From NCBI RefSeq assembly GCF_017068395.1, contig NZ_CP070619.1, positions 6,076,001-6,140,000 of the forward strand: DNA of 64,000 bases, given 5' to 3'. The stretch comes from Rhodococcus pseudokoreensis (GTDB lineage: Bacteria > Actinomycetota > Actinomycetes > Mycobacteriales > Mycobacteriaceae). The notes under the pieces are model-generated. The model did not search any database, had not been told where the DNA came from, and saw only the letters and a list, made by a program, of their open reading frames with translations. Below are positions 1 to 7,908 of the stretch, piece after piece. The position numbers were made by a program, and so were the translations under genes. Every line of letters begins with the position of its first letter. The first letter of the stretch is position 1.

Positions 1-1416
1 GGGGCGGAGGGCGTCGACCGTTTCTTCGCCGGAAGTCGAGGGATCCGGCGCCTCGCCGGTGACCTGGCGGGTCCGCTGACGGTAGATCCCGATTCCCACC
101 ACCACGGCGGCGAGCCCCATCGAGACGTACATCTGGCTCCTCGTCTCCGGCAGCACGAGCATGCCGATGCAGAGCGCGATGATGGCGGCGATGGTGCACC
201 ACGTCAGATACGGGAACAGCCACATCTTCAGCGTCAGGTCCTTGCCCTCCGCCTCGAGTCGGCGCCGCATGCGCAGCTGCGACACCGAGATCGCCAGCCA
301 CACGAACAGGGCGATCGCGCCCGACGAGTTGACGAGGAACAGGAACACGGTGTCCGGGTACAGGTAGTTCAGGCCCACGGTCAGGAATCCGACGACCGTC
401 GAGACGAGCACGGCCTGGCGCGGGACGCCGGACGAACCGATCTTCGCCAGCGAGGCCGGGGCATCGCCACGGCGGGAGAGCGAGAAGATCATGCGGCTCG
501 CCGTGTACAGGCCGGAGTTCAGGCAGGACAGCACGGACGTGAGCACGACGACGTCCATGATGTTGCCTGCCGCCGGGATGCCGAACGAGTCCATGACCGC
601 GACGTACGGGCTCAGCGCGACGGAGGCGTCGTCCCAGGGGAGAAGCGTCACGACGACGGCGATCGACCCGATGTAGAAGATCAGGATGCGCCACACGACG
701 GACCGCACGGCGTTGCGCACCGCAGCGACGGGGTTCGCGGATTCCCCGGCCGCGATGGTGGCGATCTCGGCGCCGAAGAAGGAGAACACGACCACGAGCA
801 CTGCCGCGAACACGGCACCGGCCCCGTTGGGGAAGAACCCGCCGTGCCCGGTGAGGTTGGTGAGGCCGGGTGCTTCGACACCGGGCAGGAACCCGCAGAT
901 CGCGAGGATGCCGAGCCCCAGGAAGATGACGATCGCCGCGACCTTGATCGACGCGAACCAGAACTCGAACTCGCCGAACGACTTCACGGACGCGATGTTC
1001 GTCAGCGTGAGCAGCACCATCAGGATCAGTGCCCAACTCCACTGGGGGACGTCGGGGATCCAGCGGTTCATGATGACGGCGCCCGCGGTCGCCTCGATGC
1101 CGAGGACGATGATCCAGAACCACGCGTAGAGCCAGCCGATGCTGAATCCCGCCCACCGGCCGATCGCCTGGTCCGCGTACGCGGAGAACGAGCCGGTCTC
1201 GGGGTTGGCGGTCGACATCTCGCCGAGCATGCGCATCACGAGGATGACGACGATGCCGGCGAGTGCGTAGGCGACCAGAACGCCGGGGCCCGTCTCGCGG
1301 ATCGCGACCCCGGAGCCCACGAAGAGGCCTGCTCCGATCACCCCCGCGATAGCGATCATCGAGAGGTGCCGCTTCTTCAGCGTGTGCTGAAGCTGCGGAT
1401 CGGTGGTTCCTGACAT
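1..1416 (-). CDS. Amino acid permease, APC superfamily (GabP/AAT-like), 3' end cut by window
   Basis: Inner-membrane amino acid:proton symporter; the substrate cannot be read from sequence. 472 codons are visible from the ATG at 1416, with no stop before the window edge, so the C-terminus is missing. The N-terminus has the APC hallmark: a short cytoplasmic leader, then 'SMIAIAGVIGAGLFVGSG' (about residues 19-36) forming the broken helix TM1 that binds the substrate backbone. About ten further hydrophobic segments follow, and the last visible residues are hydrophilic, so little is probably lost. The family is usually 450-500 aa. The gene is divergent from the shikimate-type transporter at 1697 across a 280-bp promoter region. 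Membership of the GABA/aromatic/basic amino acid permease branch is inferred from the N-terminal signature and length. Confidence 0.88.
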   Translation of the reverse strand, partial: MSGTTDPQLQHTLKKRHLSMIAIAGVIGAGLFVGSGVAIRETGPGVLVAYALAGIVVILVMRMLGEMSTANPETGSFSAYADQAIGRWAGFSIGWLYAWFWIIVLGIEATAGAVIMNRWIPDVPQWSWALILMVLLTLTNIASVKSFGEFEFWFASIKVAAIVIFLGLGILAICGFLPGVEAPGLTNLTGHGGFFPNGAGAVFAAVLVVVFSFFGAEIATIAAGESANPVAAVRNAVRSVVWRILIFYIGSIAVVVTLLPWDDASVALSPYVAVMDSFGIPAAGNIMDVVVLTSVLSCLNSGLYTASRMIFSLSRRGDAPASLAKIGSSGVPRQAVLVSTVVGFLTVGLNYLYPDTVFLFLVNSSGAIALFVWLAISVSQLRMRRRLEAEGKDLTLKMWLFPYLTWCTIAAIIALCIGMLVLPETRSQMYVSMGLAAVVVGIGIYRQRTRQVTGEAPDPSTSGEETVDALRP

Positions 1417-1645
1417 GGAGAAATCCCTTCGGCGCTACTCCGGATGTGATGTGCGTCGCTGATTCGAGAAAGTGTGGACGAGTCAGTGCGGCCGCGGAAC
1501 CGCCGATTCGGTGAATTTGGAGCTGCCGGGATAGACGAAACGGCAGTACCACGCATCTGCCCTGCGGTGTGACCGCGCATCGGCACTGTCTTGACAACCT
1601 GGAAACGCTATGGCTACCGTCACATTATTCAATCAGCGGACACGC

Positions 1646-1660
1646 GTTCGGCATACGAAC
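1646..1660. promoter_or_regulatory. Candidate IclR-type operator, GTTCG-N5-CGAAC
   Basis: Perfect 5-bp inverted repeat GTTCGGCATACGAAC, 36 bp upstream of the MHS transporter start. It lies in the only sizeable gap nearby (1417-1696, divergent promoters for the permease and the transporter). IclR-family activators of aromatic and hydroaromatic catabolism often bind short palindromes of this size, and an IclR gene closes the same cluster at 3961-4773. Assigning the site to that protein is inference. Confidence 0.35.
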
Positions 1661-1696
1661 ACCAGGGTCCGGCATCAACCTAGACGGGACATCGGA

Positions 1697-3052
1697 ATGA
1701 GCGATCACGCCTTCACCCCGGCGGCCGAGAAGCAGGCGCGCAGAGCAGCGCTGAGCAGCTTCGTCGGCGCGGTCATCGACTGGTACGACTTCCTGCTCTA
1801 CGGGCTGGTCGCGGCACTGGTCTTCAACTCGGAGTTCTTCCCGAACGTCAGCCCGGCGATCGGAACGCTCGCCGCGTTCGCGACGTTCGGCGTCGGATTC
1901 CTGTTCCGCCCGCTCGGCGGCGTGGTGTTCGGCCACTACGGCGACCGCATCGGACGCAAGCGGATGCTGATCCTCACCGTGCTGATCATGGGCACGAGCA
2001 CTGCCCTGATCGGATTGTTGCCGTCCTTCGCGTCGATCGGCTGGTGGGCGCCGGGCCTGCTCGTCGCGCTGCGCGCCATCCAGGGCTTCGCCGTCGGCGG
2101 CGAGTGGGGCGGGGCCGCGCTGATGGCCGTCGAGAGCGCGCCGCCGAAGAAGAAGGCGTTCTACAGCAGCGGCGTGCAGGTCGGATACTCGGTCGGACTC
2201 ATCCTCGCCACCGGATTCGTCATGCTCATGAGCAACCTGACCACCGAGGACGCGTTCAGCCAGTGGGGTTGGCGTGTTCCGTTCATCGCCAGCGTCGTCC
2301 TCGTCGGAATCGGTCTGTGGATCCGCGCCGGAGTCCAGGAGAGCCCCGAATTCGTCGAGAAGGTAGAGAAGGTCGAAGAGGCGAACCCGCAGGAGAAGAA
2401 GCGGATCCCGCTCGTCGAGGCACTGCGTAACCACCCGAAGGCGTTCCTCCAGATCATCGGCCTGCGTTTCGCCGAACTGTTCTCCATGTACATCGTCACC
2501 ACGTTCGCGCTCAGCTACTCCACGCAGGAACTGGGGATGGAGCGCAACTTCATGCTCAACGTCGGTCTGCTCGTCGGCGCCGTGGGCATCGGCACCATCC
2601 CGCTGTTCGCCTGGCTGTCCGACAAGCACGGCCGTCGCCGCGTCTACATCCTCGGCGCGCTGATCGGCGCGGTGTGCGCGTTCCCGTTCTTCATCTTCCT
2701 CGAGCACGGATCGATGATCGGCACCGTCATCCTGGCCGTGCTCCTCGTCAACATCTCGCACGACATGGTCGTGAGCGTGCAGCAGCCGCTGTTCACCGAG
2801 ATGTTCGGGGCGGAGTACCGGTACAGCGGTGCGGGCGTCGGGTACCAGGTGGCCAGCGCGATCGGCGGCGGCTTCACCCCGTTCATCGCGGCGGCCCTGG
2901 TCACCGCGAGCGGCGGGTCCTGGCACCTCGTGGCCGTGTACCTGGCAGGCGGCTGCGTCGTCAGCGCCCTGATCGCATGGCGACTGCAGCCCGATTCGAG
3001 TGCCGACGCGGCGGACGCCGCCACGGCCACGAAGCTCGAGAACGCGCACTGA
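1697..3052 (+). CDS. MFS transporter, metabolite:H+ symporter (MHS) family, probable shikimate/quinate uptake
   Basis: 451-aa inner-membrane proton symporter with 12 predicted helices. MHS/sugar-porter signatures are clear: 'DWYDFLLYG' in TM1, the loop 2-3 motif 'GHYGDRIGRKRML' (about residues 103-115) and its loop 8-9 counterpart 'DKHGRRRVY'. ShiA and related MHS members are 430-450 aa. The ATG at 1697 was chosen because it places the short hydrophilic leader and TM1 as in the family; the frame is open upstream to 1610. It ends 25 bp before a quinate/shikimate dehydrogenase gene preceded by a strong ribosome site, so the two are probably co-transcribed. That context is the main reason for proposing shikimate or quinate as substrate; other carboxylates are possible. 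Confidence 0.85.
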   Translation: MSDHAFTPAAEKQARRAALSSFVGAVIDWYDFLLYGLVAALVFNSEFFPNVSPAIGTLAAFATFGVGFLFRPLGGVVFGHYGDRIGRKRMLILTVLIMGTSTALIGLLPSFASIGWWAPGLLVALRAIQGFAVGGEWGGAALMAVESAPPKKKAFYSSGVQVGYSVGLILATGFVMLMSNLTTEDAFSQWGWRVPFIASVVLVGIGLWIRAGVQESPEFVEKVEKVEEANPQEKKRIPLVEALRNHPKAFLQIIGLRFAELFSMYIVTTFALSYSTQELGMERNFMLNVGLLVGAVGIGTIPLFAWLSDKHGRRRVYILGALIGAVCAFPFFIFLEHGSMIGTVILAVLLVNISHDMVVSVQQPLFTEMFGAEYRYSGAGVGYQVASAIGGGFTPFIAAALVTASGGSWHLVAVYLAGGCVVSALIAWRLQPDSSADAADAATATKLENAH

Positions 3053-3077
3053 GCCGGTAGACGAGGAGGCGACGGTC

Positions 3078-3956
3078 ATGGCTGCACAGTCGGTGCTCTG
3101 CGGACTCATCGGAGACGGGATCGACGGTTCGTTCTCGCCCACGTTGCACGAGGCCGAAGGGCGCGCACAGGGCATGAACTACGTGTACCGACTCCTCGAC
3201 CTCGAGCGTCTGCACGGGGCGGCCGCCACCGTCGAGGGCATCATCGACCTCGCGCGGCAGTGGGGGTTCGACGGGCTCAACGTCACCCACCCCTACAAGC
3301 AGCAGGTGATGGCGTACCTCGACGAATTGTCGCCCGACGCCGCCCGACTCGAGGCCGTCAACACCGTCGTGTTCACCGGGGGCAGGGCCGTCGGGCACAA
3401 CACGGACTGGACCGGATTCGGCAGCAGCCTGGGCCGCGAACTGCCGGGTGCGAGCCTCGACCGGGTGGTGCAGATCGGGGCGGGCGGCGCCGGGGTCGCC
3501 GTCGCCTACTCGGCGCTCACCCGCGGCGCCGGGCACCTCACCGTGACGGACGTCGACCTCGACCGTGCCGAACACTGCCGGGACACGATGCGAAAGTTGT
3601 TTCCCGGCAGCGTCGTCGACGCGGTCCCGGCGCCGGAGATCGCCGGCCCGCTCGCGGCGGCGTCCGGTCTGATCAACGCCACACCGATCGGCATGGTCGG
3701 ATTCCCCGGCACCCCCGTGCCCGTGGACCTGCTGCGCCCCGACCTGTGGGTCGCCGACGTGATCTACCGGCCGATCGAGACGCCGTTGATCCGGGCGGCC
3801 CGCGCGCTCGGTGCACCCACCCTCGGCGGCGCAGGCATGAACGTCTTCCAGGCTGCCGACGCGTTCCAGCTGTTCACCGGTGTCACACCGGATTTCGAGC
3901 GCATGTACGCGCACGTGCTGGCGCTCGTCGAACAGCAGTCCCGGCGCGCCGCGTAG
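3078..3956 (+). CDS. qsuD: NAD-type quinate/shikimate dehydrogenase (AroE superfamily, QsuD-like)
   Basis: 292-aa cytosolic enzyme oxidising shikimate or quinate to 3-dehydro compounds with NAD+. The substrate domain carries 'SFSPTLH' (residues 18-24), 'NVTHPYK' with catalytic Lys74, and 'GHNTDWTGFG' with catalytic Asp110. The nucleotide-binding glycine loop is 'GAGGAG' (134-139). The second strand ends in 'TDVD' rather than the NRT-type loop of NADP-dependent biosynthetic AroE, which points to NAD and a catabolic role, as in Corynebacterium QsuD; this is my reading of the motif. 'INATPIGM' and the C-terminal 'GGAGMNVFQAADAF' complete the family pattern. AGGAGG at 3063-3068 sits 9 bp before the ATG. 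The gene is downstream of the transporter and convergent with an IclR regulator, 4 bp away. Confidence 0.9.
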   Translation: MAAQSVLCGLIGDGIDGSFSPTLHEAEGRAQGMNYVYRLLDLERLHGAAATVEGIIDLARQWGFDGLNVTHPYKQQVMAYLDELSPDAARLEAVNTVVFTGGRAVGHNTDWTGFGSSLGRELPGASLDRVVQIGAGGAGVAVAYSALTRGAGHLTVTDVDLDRAEHCRDTMRKLFPGSVVDAVPAPEIAGPLAAASGLINATPIGMVGFPGTPVPVDLLRPDLWVADVIYRPIETPLIRAARALGAPTLGGAGMNVFQAADAFQLFTGVTPDFERMYAHVLALVEQQSRRAA

Positions 3957-3960
3957 GCGG

Positions 3961-4773
3961 TCAGCCCAGCGACAGGTCGGACCCGATCCGCTCCGCCGTC
4001 GCGACGAGTTTCGGCACCACCGTCGCCTCGACATCGGCGCGCGTGTACTGGGTGCCCTGCAGCGAGGAGTTGAGGGCGGCGACCACGGCGCCGGTCCGAT
4101 CGCGGATGGGAACGGCCGCGCCGCGGATGCCGACCTCGAGTTCGTTCTCCGACATCGACCAGCCGTCCGCGGCGACCTGCGCGACCGCGGTGCGCAGTTG
4201 GTCGACGTCCGAGATCGTCTGCGGGGTGAACGACTGGAACGTGGTGGTCTTCAGGTAGTCGTCGAAGGCGTCGGCCGACAGTCCCGCCAGCAGTACCCGC
4301 CCCGTGGACGTCGCGTACGCGGGGAACCGCATGCCCACGGTGATGGAGATGCGGATGATCCGGGGTGACCGGACCCGCGCCACGTACACCACGTCGGGGC
4401 CGTCGAGGATGGTGACGGAGATGGTCTCGCCCAGTTCCTTCGCGAGAGCCTCGATGTGCGGATCGGCGACCTGCGGCAGTCGCAGCGCCGCGAGATATGA
4501 GAAACCGAACCGCAGCACCCGCGGTGTGAGCGAGAAGTTACGGCCGTCGAGACGCAGGAAACCCTTGTCCACCAAGGTGAGCAGAATGCGGCGCGCCGTG
4601 GAGCGGGTGATCCCGACACTCTGCGCTACCTCGCTCAGGGTGCGCTCCCGGTGCTGCTCGTCGAAGCATTCGAGGACGCTGAGCCCGCGGTCCAGTGACT
4701 CGAGGAAGTACCGTTCACCCGATGCCGGCTGCTCGGCCACCTCAGCAGCCACCTGTTTCGCACACGCCGTCAT
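3961..4773 (-). CDS. IclR-family transcriptional regulator (PcaR/PobR-like)
   Basis: 270 aa. The N-terminal winged helix (about residues 20-85, with 'RTLSEVAQSVGITRSTARRI' as recognition region) is followed by the IclR effector domain (about 95-265), including 'GMRFPAYATSTGRVLLAGL' and 'GIRGAAVPIRDRTGAVVAAL'. Close in form to the Pca/Pob regulators of aromatic catabolism. Convergent with the quinate/shikimate dehydrogenase gene, which it probably controls with the transporter. The start is 9 bp after the stop of the upstream DUF2252 gene, with no clear Shine-Dalgarno; a perfect palindrome covers that junction and could be an autoregulatory site. Effector unknown; shikimate, quinate or protocatechuate are guesses from context. 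Confidence 0.9.
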   Translation of the reverse strand: MTACAKQVAAEVAEQPASGERYFLESLDRGLSVLECFDEQHRERTLSEVAQSVGITRSTARRILLTLVDKGFLRLDGRNFSLTPRVLRFGFSYLAALRLPQVADPHIEALAKELGETISVTILDGPDVVYVARVRSPRIIRISITVGMRFPAYATSTGRVLLAGLSADAFDDYLKTTTFQSFTPQTISDVDQLRTAVAQVAADGWSMSENELEVGIRGAAVPIRDRTGAVVAALNSSLQGTQYTRADVEATVVPKLVATAERIGSDLSLG

Positions 4774-4776
4774 GGT

Positions 4777-4794
4777 ACCGGTCTACAGACCGGT
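4777..4794. promoter_or_regulatory. Perfect 18-bp palindrome just upstream of the IclR gene
   Basis: ACCGGTCT-AC-AGACCGGT: 8-bp perfect arms with a 2-bp centre, ending 3 bp before the IclR start codon and overlapping the last codons and stop of the DUF2252 gene. Its position suits an autoregulatory operator or a translational block. It differs from the palindrome at 1646-1660, so at most one of the two is likely to be the IclR protein's main site. Confidence 0.4.
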
Positions 4795-6183
4795 CTCCGC
4801 GGGAAGCCGCCCCGCCTTCACCGCCGCCCGCAGCGCGTCGTGATCCTTCTCGGACTGATCCGCATACAGGCGGGCCCACGCGGTGATCGCCAGGTCGAAC
4901 GTTTCCCCGTTGCCGAGATATCCCGCGATGAACGCTGATCCGGGGCTCTGGCTGTGCGCGCGGGCGAGCATCGTGCCGCACAGCGCCGCGTATCTCGCCG
5001 ACTGCGCCGGTACCAGTGTCTGCAGGTCGACGGACCCCTTCATGTCGCGGAACTGCCGCAGGTAGAAGTCGCGCCGAAGTCCGTCGTCGCCCTCGACGTC
5101 GCGAACCCACCCCAGAAACGGGTCGGACTGCGCCTGGAGGATGCGCTGCGCGCCGACGACCCGGGAACCCTGACCGTTCTCCGCGACCGCACGAATGATC
5201 GAGTCCGGTGCGGCCGCGACCTTCCCGTGCGTCTCCAGAACCGACCGAGGTGCCTCCTTGGCCTGCAGGAAAAGTGGCTCGCCGGCCGGCCCCTGCAGCA
5301 GCAGCAGCCAGCAACGGGTTCCGACGCTGCCCACACCCACGATGCGCATCGCGTAATCGACCACCTCGTACTGCGTCAGCAACAGTCGAATGTCCGCGCG
5401 CAGCGTGTCGAGATACAGGTGGTACAACTCGGTGATGCGGCCCAGGTCGTACTTCGTCGAATGGCGGATGACGGGGAACTGGTCGACGATGTAGGGCTTG
5501 CCGTCCTCCTCCATGGTGGTCAGCTTCCGGAGGACCTGTTCGGACGTCCGTTTGCGGGCCTTCTCGGCGATCGCACGGATCCGCTGCTTCTGCGCGCGCG
5601 GGTCGTGCTCGAGGACGTCCGTCTCCTCCTGGAAGTAGTACCGCTCCGTGGCGGTCAGCTGAAACAGTGCACTCAAAGTGTTGCGGTACGAACGGACGGC
5701 GGCGCCGGTGGCGTCGGCGCACTGCGCCTCGGTGTACGAGTTGGCGCGCCCGTGGATCCACACGCTCGCGGCGAGCCGGCGCACATCCCACTCCCACGGC
5801 GCCGGATAGGCCTCGTCGAAGTCGTTGAGGTCGAACAGCATCCGGCGTTCCGGTGAGGCGAACAGCCCGAAGTTCGCGAGATGCGCGTCGCCCGAGGCGA
5901 CGACCTGGCACCCGGTGACCGGTGAATCGGCGAGGTCGTGCGCCATCATCGCGGCCGACCCGCGGTACAGCGCGAACGGTGATTCGAGCATCCGTCCGAC
6001 CCGGATCGGCACCAGCGTCTGCACCCGGGTGGTGTTCTGCGCTTCGATCACCGCCACCGGATCGCGCTCGGGGAGCGCGAACACGCCCTGCGCTTTGCGG
6101 GACAGCGTCTCGCGTGCGGCCTTCCCGGCCGAACGTCGGGCATCGATCACCGTGGTCCTACCGGCTCGGGGAGGCGTGGCCAT
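4783..6183 (-). CDS. DUF2252 family protein (kinase-like fold, function unknown)
   Basis: 466 aa, normal length for DUF2252. The core shows 'GDAHLANFGLF' (about residues 127-137) followed by 'LFDLNDFDEAYPAPWEWDVR', an arrangement like the catalytic H-D-x-x-x-N loop and metal-binding Asp of aminoglycoside-phosphotransferase/choline-kinase folds. A small-molecule kinase or a relic of one is therefore plausible. There is no signal peptide or membrane segment. The start ATG is at 6183, divergent from the lipoprotein gene at 6346 across 162 bp that hold a long hairpin. The IclR gene follows by 9 bp, so the two may share a transcript. No substrate can be proposed. Confidence 0.8.
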   Translation of the reverse strand: MATPPRAGRTTVIDARRSAGKAARETLSRKAQGVFALPERDPVAVIEAQNTTRVQTLVPIRVGRMLESPFALYRGSAAMMAHDLADSPVTGCQVVASGDAHLANFGLFASPERRMLFDLNDFDEAYPAPWEWDVRRLAASVWIHGRANSYTEAQCADATGAAVRSYRNTLSALFQLTATERYYFQEETDVLEHDPRAQKQRIRAIAEKARKRTSEQVLRKLTTMEEDGKPYIVDQFPVIRHSTKYDLGRITELYHLYLDTLRADIRLLLTQYEVVDYAMRIVGVGSVGTRCWLLLLQGPAGEPLFLQAKEAPRSVLETHGKVAAAPDSIIRAVAENGQGSRVVGAQRILQAQSDPFLGWVRDVEGDDGLRRDFYLRQFRDMKGSVDLQTLVPAQSARYAALCGTMLARAHSQSPGSAFIAGYLGNGETFDLAITAWARLYADQSEKDHDALRAAVKAGRLPAETGL

Positions 6184-6259
6184 GGTTCGAGTCTAGGCAC
6201 CGTCCGCCGCCTGCTGCGCAATATTCGAGGGAGAGGGCTGCCGGCCGTCACCTCCCCAT

Positions 6260-6299
6260 GTGAGTGGCAATGCGTGCTCGAAGACGCTTTGCCACTCAC
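6260..6299. repeat. Long hairpin (GTGAGT...ACTCAC type) in a divergent promoter region
   Basis: Perfect 11-bp arms GTGAGTGGCAA (6260-6270) and TTGCCACTCAC (6289-6299). After one mismatch, a further 4-bp inner stem (6272-6275 with 6284-6287) closes an 8-base loop. It shares its outer ends with the hairpins at 7420, 47582 and 52618, but lies between two divergent starts rather than convergent stops. It could attenuate the downstream lipoprotein mRNA or be a dispersed repeat copy. No T-run follows. Confidence 0.55.
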
Positions 6300-6345
6300 C
6301 TGGGGGAGTATGGACAGGGTGCGGTCGCGCGACGGGAGGACATCC

Positions 6346-7422
6346 ATGGGACAGCGACTTTTCGCGGCCACCGCGGCACTGGTGGTCGTCGCGTGCGCGG
6401 CGTGCCAGTCCGAGGGGAGTTCGGCGCAGGTGTCGACGACCGGTGCTGCCGCTGCGCCGTCCGCGGGCGAGCCTGCCGTCGTCGCGTCCGACCTCGACGT
6501 GCCGTGGGGGATAGCGTTTCTGCCGGACGGGACGGCGCTGATCGCGGAACGGGACAGCGGCGCGATCCGGCACCTCCGGGCCGACGGCAGCACCGCCGTG
6601 ATCGGCGAGGTGCCCGGTGTGTCGGCGCAGGGCGAATCGGGACTGCTGGGCCTGGCCGTCTCGCCCGATTACGCGACGGATCGGACGATCTACGCGTACC
6701 TGACCACCGGCGACGACAACCGGGTGGTTTCCCTGAGCTTCGACGGCCGCAGCCTCGGCGAGCCGGTCCCGATCCTCACCGGCATCCCCGCCGGATCGAT
6801 CCACGACGGCGGCCGGATCGCGTTCGGCCCGGGCGGCAAGCTGTACGTCGCCACCGGTGAAGCCGGCGACCGGCCGCGTGCCCAGGACCCGTCGTCGCTC
6901 GGCGGCAAGATCCTGCGCATCGACCCCGACGGATCGATCCCGGCCGACAACCCCACCCCCGGATCGCCCGTGTGGTCGCTGGGGCACCGCAACGTGCAGG
7001 GCCTCGCGTGGGACGACGCCGGCAGGCTGTGGGCCACCGAGTTCGGCGCGAACACCTGGGACGAGCTGAACCTGATCGAACCCGGCGGCAATTACGGATG
7101 GCCGGAGGTCGAGGGACGGGCAGGCGAGGCAGGCTTCGTCGACCCGGTGATCCAGTGGTCCACCGGCGAGGCGTCGCCGTCCGGTCTCGCCTTCCACGAC
7201 GGCGCACTGTGGGTCGCGGCACTGCGCGGCGAACGACTGTGGCGGATCCCGGTGGGCGCAGACGGCGCGCTCGGTGAACCGCAGTCGCTGTTCGAGAGCG
7301 AATACGGGCGACTGCGCACCGTCGTCGCGACACCCGACGGCGCCGTCTGGTTCAGCACCAGCAACCGCGACGGTCGCGGCGATCCGGGGGAGTCCGACGA
7401 CCAGATACTCGAGCTCCCGTGA
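6346..7422 (+). CDS. Lipoprotein, PQQ-dependent glucose/sorbosone dehydrogenase-like six-bladed propeller
   Basis: 358 aa, secreted and probably lipid-anchored. The ATG at 6346 is preceded by GGGAGGA at 6334-6340. The signal peptide (residues 1-19) ends with a Cys-rich lipobox region 'VVACAAC' (Cys17 or Cys20). The mature part matches the soluble aldose sugar dehydrogenase family: 'VPWGIAFLPDG' early, repeated blade motifs ('GLLGLAVSPDY', 'GGRIAFGPGGKLYVATG') and the conserved 'GHRNVQGLAWD' (about residues 208-218). Relatives oxidise aldoses with PQQ outside the membrane, but many actinobacterial members have no known substrate. The stop codon is the first part of a hairpin shared with the convergent gene. 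Confidence 0.82.
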   Translation: MGQRLFAATAALVVVACAACQSEGSSAQVSTTGAAAAPSAGEPAVVASDLDVPWGIAFLPDGTALIAERDSGAIRHLRADGSTAVIGEVPGVSAQGESGLLGLAVSPDYATDRTIYAYLTTGDDNRVVSLSFDGRSLGEPVPILTGIPAGSIHDGGRIAFGPGGKLYVATGEAGDRPRAQDPSSLGGKILRIDPDGSIPADNPTPGSPVWSLGHRNVQGLAWDDAGRLWATEFGANTWDELNLIEPGGNYGWPEVEGRAGEAGFVDPVIQWSTGEASPSGLAFHDGALWVAALRGERLWRIPVGADGALGEPQSLFESEYGRLRTVVATPDGAVWFSTSNRDGRGDPGESDDQILELP

Positions 7423-7458
7423 GTACTTCTCAACCGCCGGCGGTTAACAAGTACTCAC
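7420..7458. terminator. Bidirectional hairpin between convergent genes
   Basis: Outer arms GTGAGTACTT (7420-7429) and AAGTACTCAC (7449-7458) are perfect complements, with a second palindrome AACCGCCGGCGGTT (7432-7445) nested inside. It begins on the TGA stop of the propeller lipoprotein and ends 3 bp before the stop of the small gene at 7462. The position, and the same GTGAGT/ACTCAC ends at 47582 and 52618, suggest a two-way terminator class. Confidence 0.65.
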
Positions 7459-7461
7459 AGG

Positions 7462-7788
7462 TCACGTCCAGGGCTGGACCGGCGGCGTGACCCACATGAT
7501 CTTCTCGTCGCGGTGCGCGGGGGTGGCGGCGGGATGGTCGGGGTGGCGCTGCGCCCAGGCCGTCTTCTGCTCGAGCAGTTCGACGACGGTGAGCCAGGTT
7601 TCCATGGTGCTCGGCGGGTTGGACCCGGCCGCCCGGGCGAGTTTGCGCAGCGTGCTGTCGGTCAGGTCGAGCAGTTCCTGACCGCTGATCCCGCGATCCC
7701 ACACATACCGCGCGAGTCCCATCGCCTTCTCGCGTCGCCGCTTCGCCGCGCCCTCGGTGTGCGCGAAGTCGACTTCCTGAGGTTCCAT
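7462..7788 (-). CDS. Small hypothetical protein, 108 aa
   Basis: Not recognised. Soluble and basic in its first half, with a predicted helical region (residues 10-75: 'AAKRRREKAMGLARYVWD', then 'TLRKLARAAG' and a WL-rich segment) and a Pro-rich, disordered-looking tail ending 'TPPVQPWT'. No signal peptide or membrane helix. The ATG at 7788 is chosen for the purine-rich GAAGGGAAG just upstream; the frame is open far upstream, but that extension is antisense to the spermidine synthase-like gene and reads as low-quality Arg/His/Pro sequence. It is divergent from the gene at 7909. Confidence 0.65.
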   Translation of the reverse strand: MEPQEVDFAHTEGAAKRRREKAMGLARYVWDRGISGQELLDLTDSTLRKLARAAGSNPPSTMETWLTVVELLEQKTAWAQRHPDHPAATPAHRDEKIMWVTPPVQPWT

Positions 7789-7908
7789 CGTCTTCCCTTC
7801 TCGTGCGCAACTCCACGGTAGGGCACCCGTGTAGCGGACCGGTATCGTGGGAGGACGATTCTCGCAGCAGACGCGAGCGGGCGGCGCGAGCAGTAGGGAC
7901 GACGGACG

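Noticed and set aside
1625..3175. 516-codon minus-strand open frame opposite the MHS transporter
   Set aside because: Asp/Glu/Arg-rich shadow of a real membrane protein gene in GC-rich DNA; no domain, no ribosome site.
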